Below, piece after piece: positions 14,757 to 17,096 of a stretch of 17,096 bases of DNA. A program made the translations under genes and the position numbers. This stretch comes from Flavobacteriales bacterium (lineage in GTDB: Bacteria; Bacteroidota; Bacteroidia; Flavobacteriales; Parvicellaceae): assembly GCA_014239715.1 (NCBI GenBank), contig JAAZYJ010000365.1:1-17096 (forward strand). The letters are read 5' to 3'. Under the pieces are notes generated by a model, which saw only the letters and a program-made list of their open reading frames with translations, ran no database searches and was not told where the DNA came from. Each line of letters starts with the position of its first letter. The first letter of the stretch is position 1.

Positions 14757-16112
14757 ATGAAGAATTCGGATTCCCTGTCGGAAAGTCAGACTTCCACAGT
14801 CAGGGGATATAACAAGAAAACGCAGAATGCCTGGGCCTTTTACGATTGGGCAAATTCTGTCTATCCACTTGTAATAACTACCGCAATATTCCCCATCTTT
14901 TATGAGGGTTATGCAGTTGACGAGGTGCGGAATATTGGTGGTACGGAAGTCAATTATATTGAGTTCTTTGGGTGGGACATGATCAATACTGCGCTTGTCT
15001 CAATTGTCAGTGCAGCTTATTTTTTGCTGTTATGTATTTTGCTGCCTTTGCTTTCGGGAGTTGCTGATTATTCCGGAAAGAAAAAATCGTTTTTAAGGTT
15101 TTTCTGTTACCTCGGTGCGATCGGTTGTATGGGCCTTTATTTTTTTGATAAACTACACATAGAATGGAGCATGGCCATCTTTGCCATAGCTGGAATTGGC
15201 TTTTGGAGTAGTCTTGTATTTTACAATGCATATTTGCCGGAGATCGCACCGGTTGAAGAACACGATCGATTATCTGCCAAAGGATTTTCAATGGGGTATT
15301 TCGGAAGTGTCATTCTGATGGTGGTTTGTTTGGTTTTCGTGTTGATGCAGCCGGATGAAAACCAAGAATGGGCCAGCAGGGTTTGCTTCATACTCACCGG
15401 ATTATGGTGGATAGGCTTTAGCCATATCACGTACCCTAGATTGCCTGAAGCAGCTGTAAAGCCGGTCCGGGAAAAGGGGGTGATCTGGAAAGGGTTCAGG
15501 GAGCTCAAAAAAGTTTTCAATCAGGTAAAACGAACAAAGCGATTAAAAAGATACCTGGCCAGCTTCTTTGTGTATAGTATGGCTATTCAGACCATTATGA
15601 TCATGGCTATCTATTTCGGGAAAAAGGAAATTGACTGGCCTGAAGGAGATGGTACAATGGGCCTAATCATTGCTGTTTTACTAATACAGCTCATCGCAAT
15701 TCCGGGGGCAATTTTGCTGTCCAGACTATCCGATAGGATCGGGAACCTGAATGCATTAAAGGTGGTCATTGTTCTGTGGATAATTCTTTGTTTGTCTGCG
15801 TTTGTGGTGCACACCCCGATTCAGTTTTATTGTATCGCAGGATTTGTTGGATTGGTTATGGGAGGAATACAGTCTTTATCACGATCAACCTATTCTAAGT
15901 TCCTGCCTGAAGATACTTTGGATACATCGTCATTTTTCTCTTTTTTTGATGTTGCAGAAAAACTGGGTATAGTAATAGGAATGGCATCTTATGGATTCAT
16001 CGAACAGCTAACCGGGAGTATGAGGAACTCAATCGTAGCTCTTGTGGTATTCTTTGTGATCGGATTGGTCATATTGTTGACTGTACCTAAGCAAGAGATA
16101 GAGTCCGCATAG
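14757..16112 (+). CDS. Major facilitator superfamily transporter, UMF1 (Atg22-like) family
   Basis: The 451-residue inner-membrane protein has about twelve hydrophobic segments in two groups, separated by a basic central loop near residues 235-265 (KGFRELKKVFNQVKRTKRLKR). The N-terminal NAWAFYDWANSVYPLVITTA is the hallmark of the UMF1 group, related to yeast Atg22 vacuolar amino-acid effluxers. A typical MFS cytosolic loop (GVADYSGKKKSFLRFF) follows the second segment, and its counterpart in the second half is RLSDRIGNLNALK. The substrate is not known for most bacterial members, and neighbours give no clue. It is preceded by its own promoter-like box and a terminator, so it is probably a single-gene unit. 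Confidence 0.9.
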   Translation: MKNSDSLSESQTSTVRGYNKKTQNAWAFYDWANSVYPLVITTAIFPIFYEGYAVDEVRNIGGTEVNYIEFFGWDMINTALVSIVSAAYFLLLCILLPLLSGVADYSGKKKSFLRFFCYLGAIGCMGLYFFDKLHIEWSMAIFAIAGIGFWSSLVFYNAYLPEIAPVEEHDRLSAKGFSMGYFGSVILMVVCLVFVLMQPDENQEWASRVCFILTGLWWIGFSHITYPRLPEAAVKPVREKGVIWKGFRELKKVFNQVKRTKRLKRYLASFFVYSMAIQTIMIMAIYFGKKEIDWPEGDGTMGLIIAVLLIQLIAIPGAILLSRLSDRIGNLNALKVVIVLWIILCLSAFVVHTPIQFYCIAGFVGLVMGGIQSLSRSTYSKFLPEDTLDTSSFFSFFDVAEKLGIVIGMASYGFIEQLTGSMRNSIVALVVFFVIGLVILLTVPKQEIESA

Positions 16113-16136
16113 TTTTACATTTCATCATTTCCTACT

Positions 16137-16144
16137 TACCTTCG
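16137..16144 (+). promoter_or_regulatory. Putative -7 box (TACCTTCG) for the lhgO gene
   Basis: TACCTTCG differs from TAnnTTTG at one position and ends 18 nt before the ATG at 16163. It has the same TTCG variant as the box at 673-680. The gap after the MFS stop is only 50 nt and holds no terminator I can see. Confidence 0.35.
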
Positions 16145-16162
16145 CCGCAAACGTTTCAATTG

Positions 16163-17096
16163 ATGTCAGAAGAGCACGTTTATGATTTTGCGATAATTGG
16201 AGGTGGCATTGTAGGGGCCGCAACATTTTATAAACTACAGACTGCCTTTCCCGAGCTTAAGATCATTCTATTGGAAAAAGAAGATATTCTCGCTGATCAT
16301 CAAACAGGTCATAATTCAGGGGTAATTCATTCGGGTTTGTACTATACTCCCGGCTCTCTCAAAGCAAAGAACTGTGTTAAAGGTAGACATGAATTGGTAG
16401 CGTTTGCAAAAGAGCACGGCATAGCACACGATGTTTGCGGGAAAGTGGTGGCTGCCGTGGAAGAATCAGAGCTGCCTTTTATGGATAAGATATTTCAGAA
16501 TGGATTAGCCAATAATACGGAAGGCATAGAAAAGATAGATTCAGAAAAAGTTAAAGAAATTGAGCCTCATGTAAAGTCCATCGGGGGCATTTGGGTGCCG
16601 TGCACGGGGATTATAGATTTCAGAGGAACTACAGCCAAACTTGCAGAAATTGCCAACGCGAAAAACAGCGAAAGCAGAATTGTCCTTGGTGAAGAAGCCT
16701 TGTCTTTTGAAACCATGGATGATCGTACTACAATTGTAACCGGAAATTCAAAGTTCATTGCAAGGAGAATGATCTTTTGCGGAGGCCTTCAGGCGGACCG
16801 ATTGGCTAGAAAAGATGAAGTTCCTTTGAAAGAGAAAGTGATTGGTTTTCGAGGAGATTATTATGAGCTAACGGATCAAGCCAAACACATGGTCAGAAAT
16901 TTAATTTATCCGGTTCCCAATCCGGAGTTTCCTTTTTTAGGAGTCCATTTTACACGGATGACCAATGGAGAGATTGAGTGTGGGCCTAATGCCGTTTTTA
17001 CATTCAAACGAGAAGGGTACGGTAAAACAGATTTCAGTCTGAAGGATACTGCAAATGCATTGGGATATGGCGGTACCTGGAAGTTCTTCATGAACA
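16163..17096 (+). CDS. lhgO: L-2-hydroxyglutarate oxidase, partial (3' end outside window)
   Basis: The flavoenzyme oxidises L-2-hydroxyglutarate to 2-oxoglutarate at the inner membrane face. An open frame of 311 codons runs to the window edge; full-length members are about 400 residues. The FAD-binding DFAIIGGGIVGAATFYKL (GxGxxG at residues 13-18) is followed by Glu38 ending the second strand (IILLEK), then the family signature HQTGHNSGVIHSGLYYTPGS (residues 46-65), FRGDYYEL, and PFLGVHFTRM followed by GPNAVFTFKREGY. These match LhgO/YgaF and L2HGDH rather than glycerol-3-phosphate dehydrogenase. The start is the ATG at 16163 (MSEEHVYDF), 50 nt after the MFS stop. The C-terminal quarter cannot be judged. 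Confidence 0.92.
   Translation, partial: MSEEHVYDFAIIGGGIVGAATFYKLQTAFPELKIILLEKEDILADHQTGHNSGVIHSGLYYTPGSLKAKNCVKGRHELVAFAKEHGIAHDVCGKVVAAVEESELPFMDKIFQNGLANNTEGIEKIDSEKVKEIEPHVKSIGGIWVPCTGIIDFRGTTAKLAEIANAKNSESRIVLGEEALSFETMDDRTTIVTGNSKFIARRMIFCGGLQADRLARKDEVPLKEKVIGFRGDYYELTDQAKHMVRNLIYPVPNPEFPFLGVHFTRMTNGEIECGPNAVFTFKREGYGKTDFSLKDTANALGYGGTWKFFMN

Overview
The window reads as ordinary chromosome from a Bacteroidota bacterium, most likely Flavobacteriales. The evidence is a short MerR regulator of the type common in that phylum, outer-membrane beta-barrel and OmpA-like proteins, an almost complete lack of Shine-Dalgarno sequences, and several TAnnTTTG-type -7 promoter boxes just upstream of genes. 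The sequence is AT-leaning. I see no tRNA, rRNA, CRISPR array, insertion sequence or phage gene.

Positions 1-549 hold the 5' part of a leftward outer-membrane barrel gene that runs off the window. Divergent from it, 699-8836 is a compact rightward operon of eight genes that touch or overlap (gaps of 4 nt or less). Four of them form a set for UDP-2,3-diacetamido-2,3-dideoxy-glucuronate: a WbpE-like aminotransferase, a WbpD-like N-acetyltransferase, a WbpB-like 3-oxidase and a UDP-HexNAc 6-dehydrogenase. Interleaved are UDP-glucose 6-dehydrogenase and UDP-glucuronate decarboxylase (to UDP-xylose), then dTDP-glucose 4,6-dehydratase and a CpsB-type PHP tyrosine phosphatase. This is a sugar-nucleotide supply module for a surface or exported polysaccharide. 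It contains no glycosyltransferase, flippase, polymerase or tyrosine kinase, and it is closed at both ends, so its consumers must lie elsewhere.

One base after that operon, a convergent leftward group begins: fabD (8838-9731), a Bax inhibitor-1 family membrane protein (9749-10492) and a QueD/PTPS-family gene (10503-10913). These are preceded by a 162-bp gap with a bulged 17-bp inverted repeat, then a merR gene (11076-11411) and a secreted barrel-like protein (11490-12407), all leftward.

Rightward from 12474 are hemE and, 1 nt later, an OmpA-domain protein. A strong intrinsic terminator follows at 14693-14724. Next come a UMF1-family MFS transporter (14757-16112) and the first three quarters of an L-2-hydroxyglutarate oxidase gene (from 16163, cut by the window end).

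No gene-free stretch exceeds 300 bases. I found no convincing new system. The observations most worth checking are the self-contained nucleotide-sugar operon, an 18-nt box-to-start spacing repeated at four promoters, the inverted repeat between merR and the queD-like gene, and non-canonical motifs in the PTPS-family and OmpA-family proteins.
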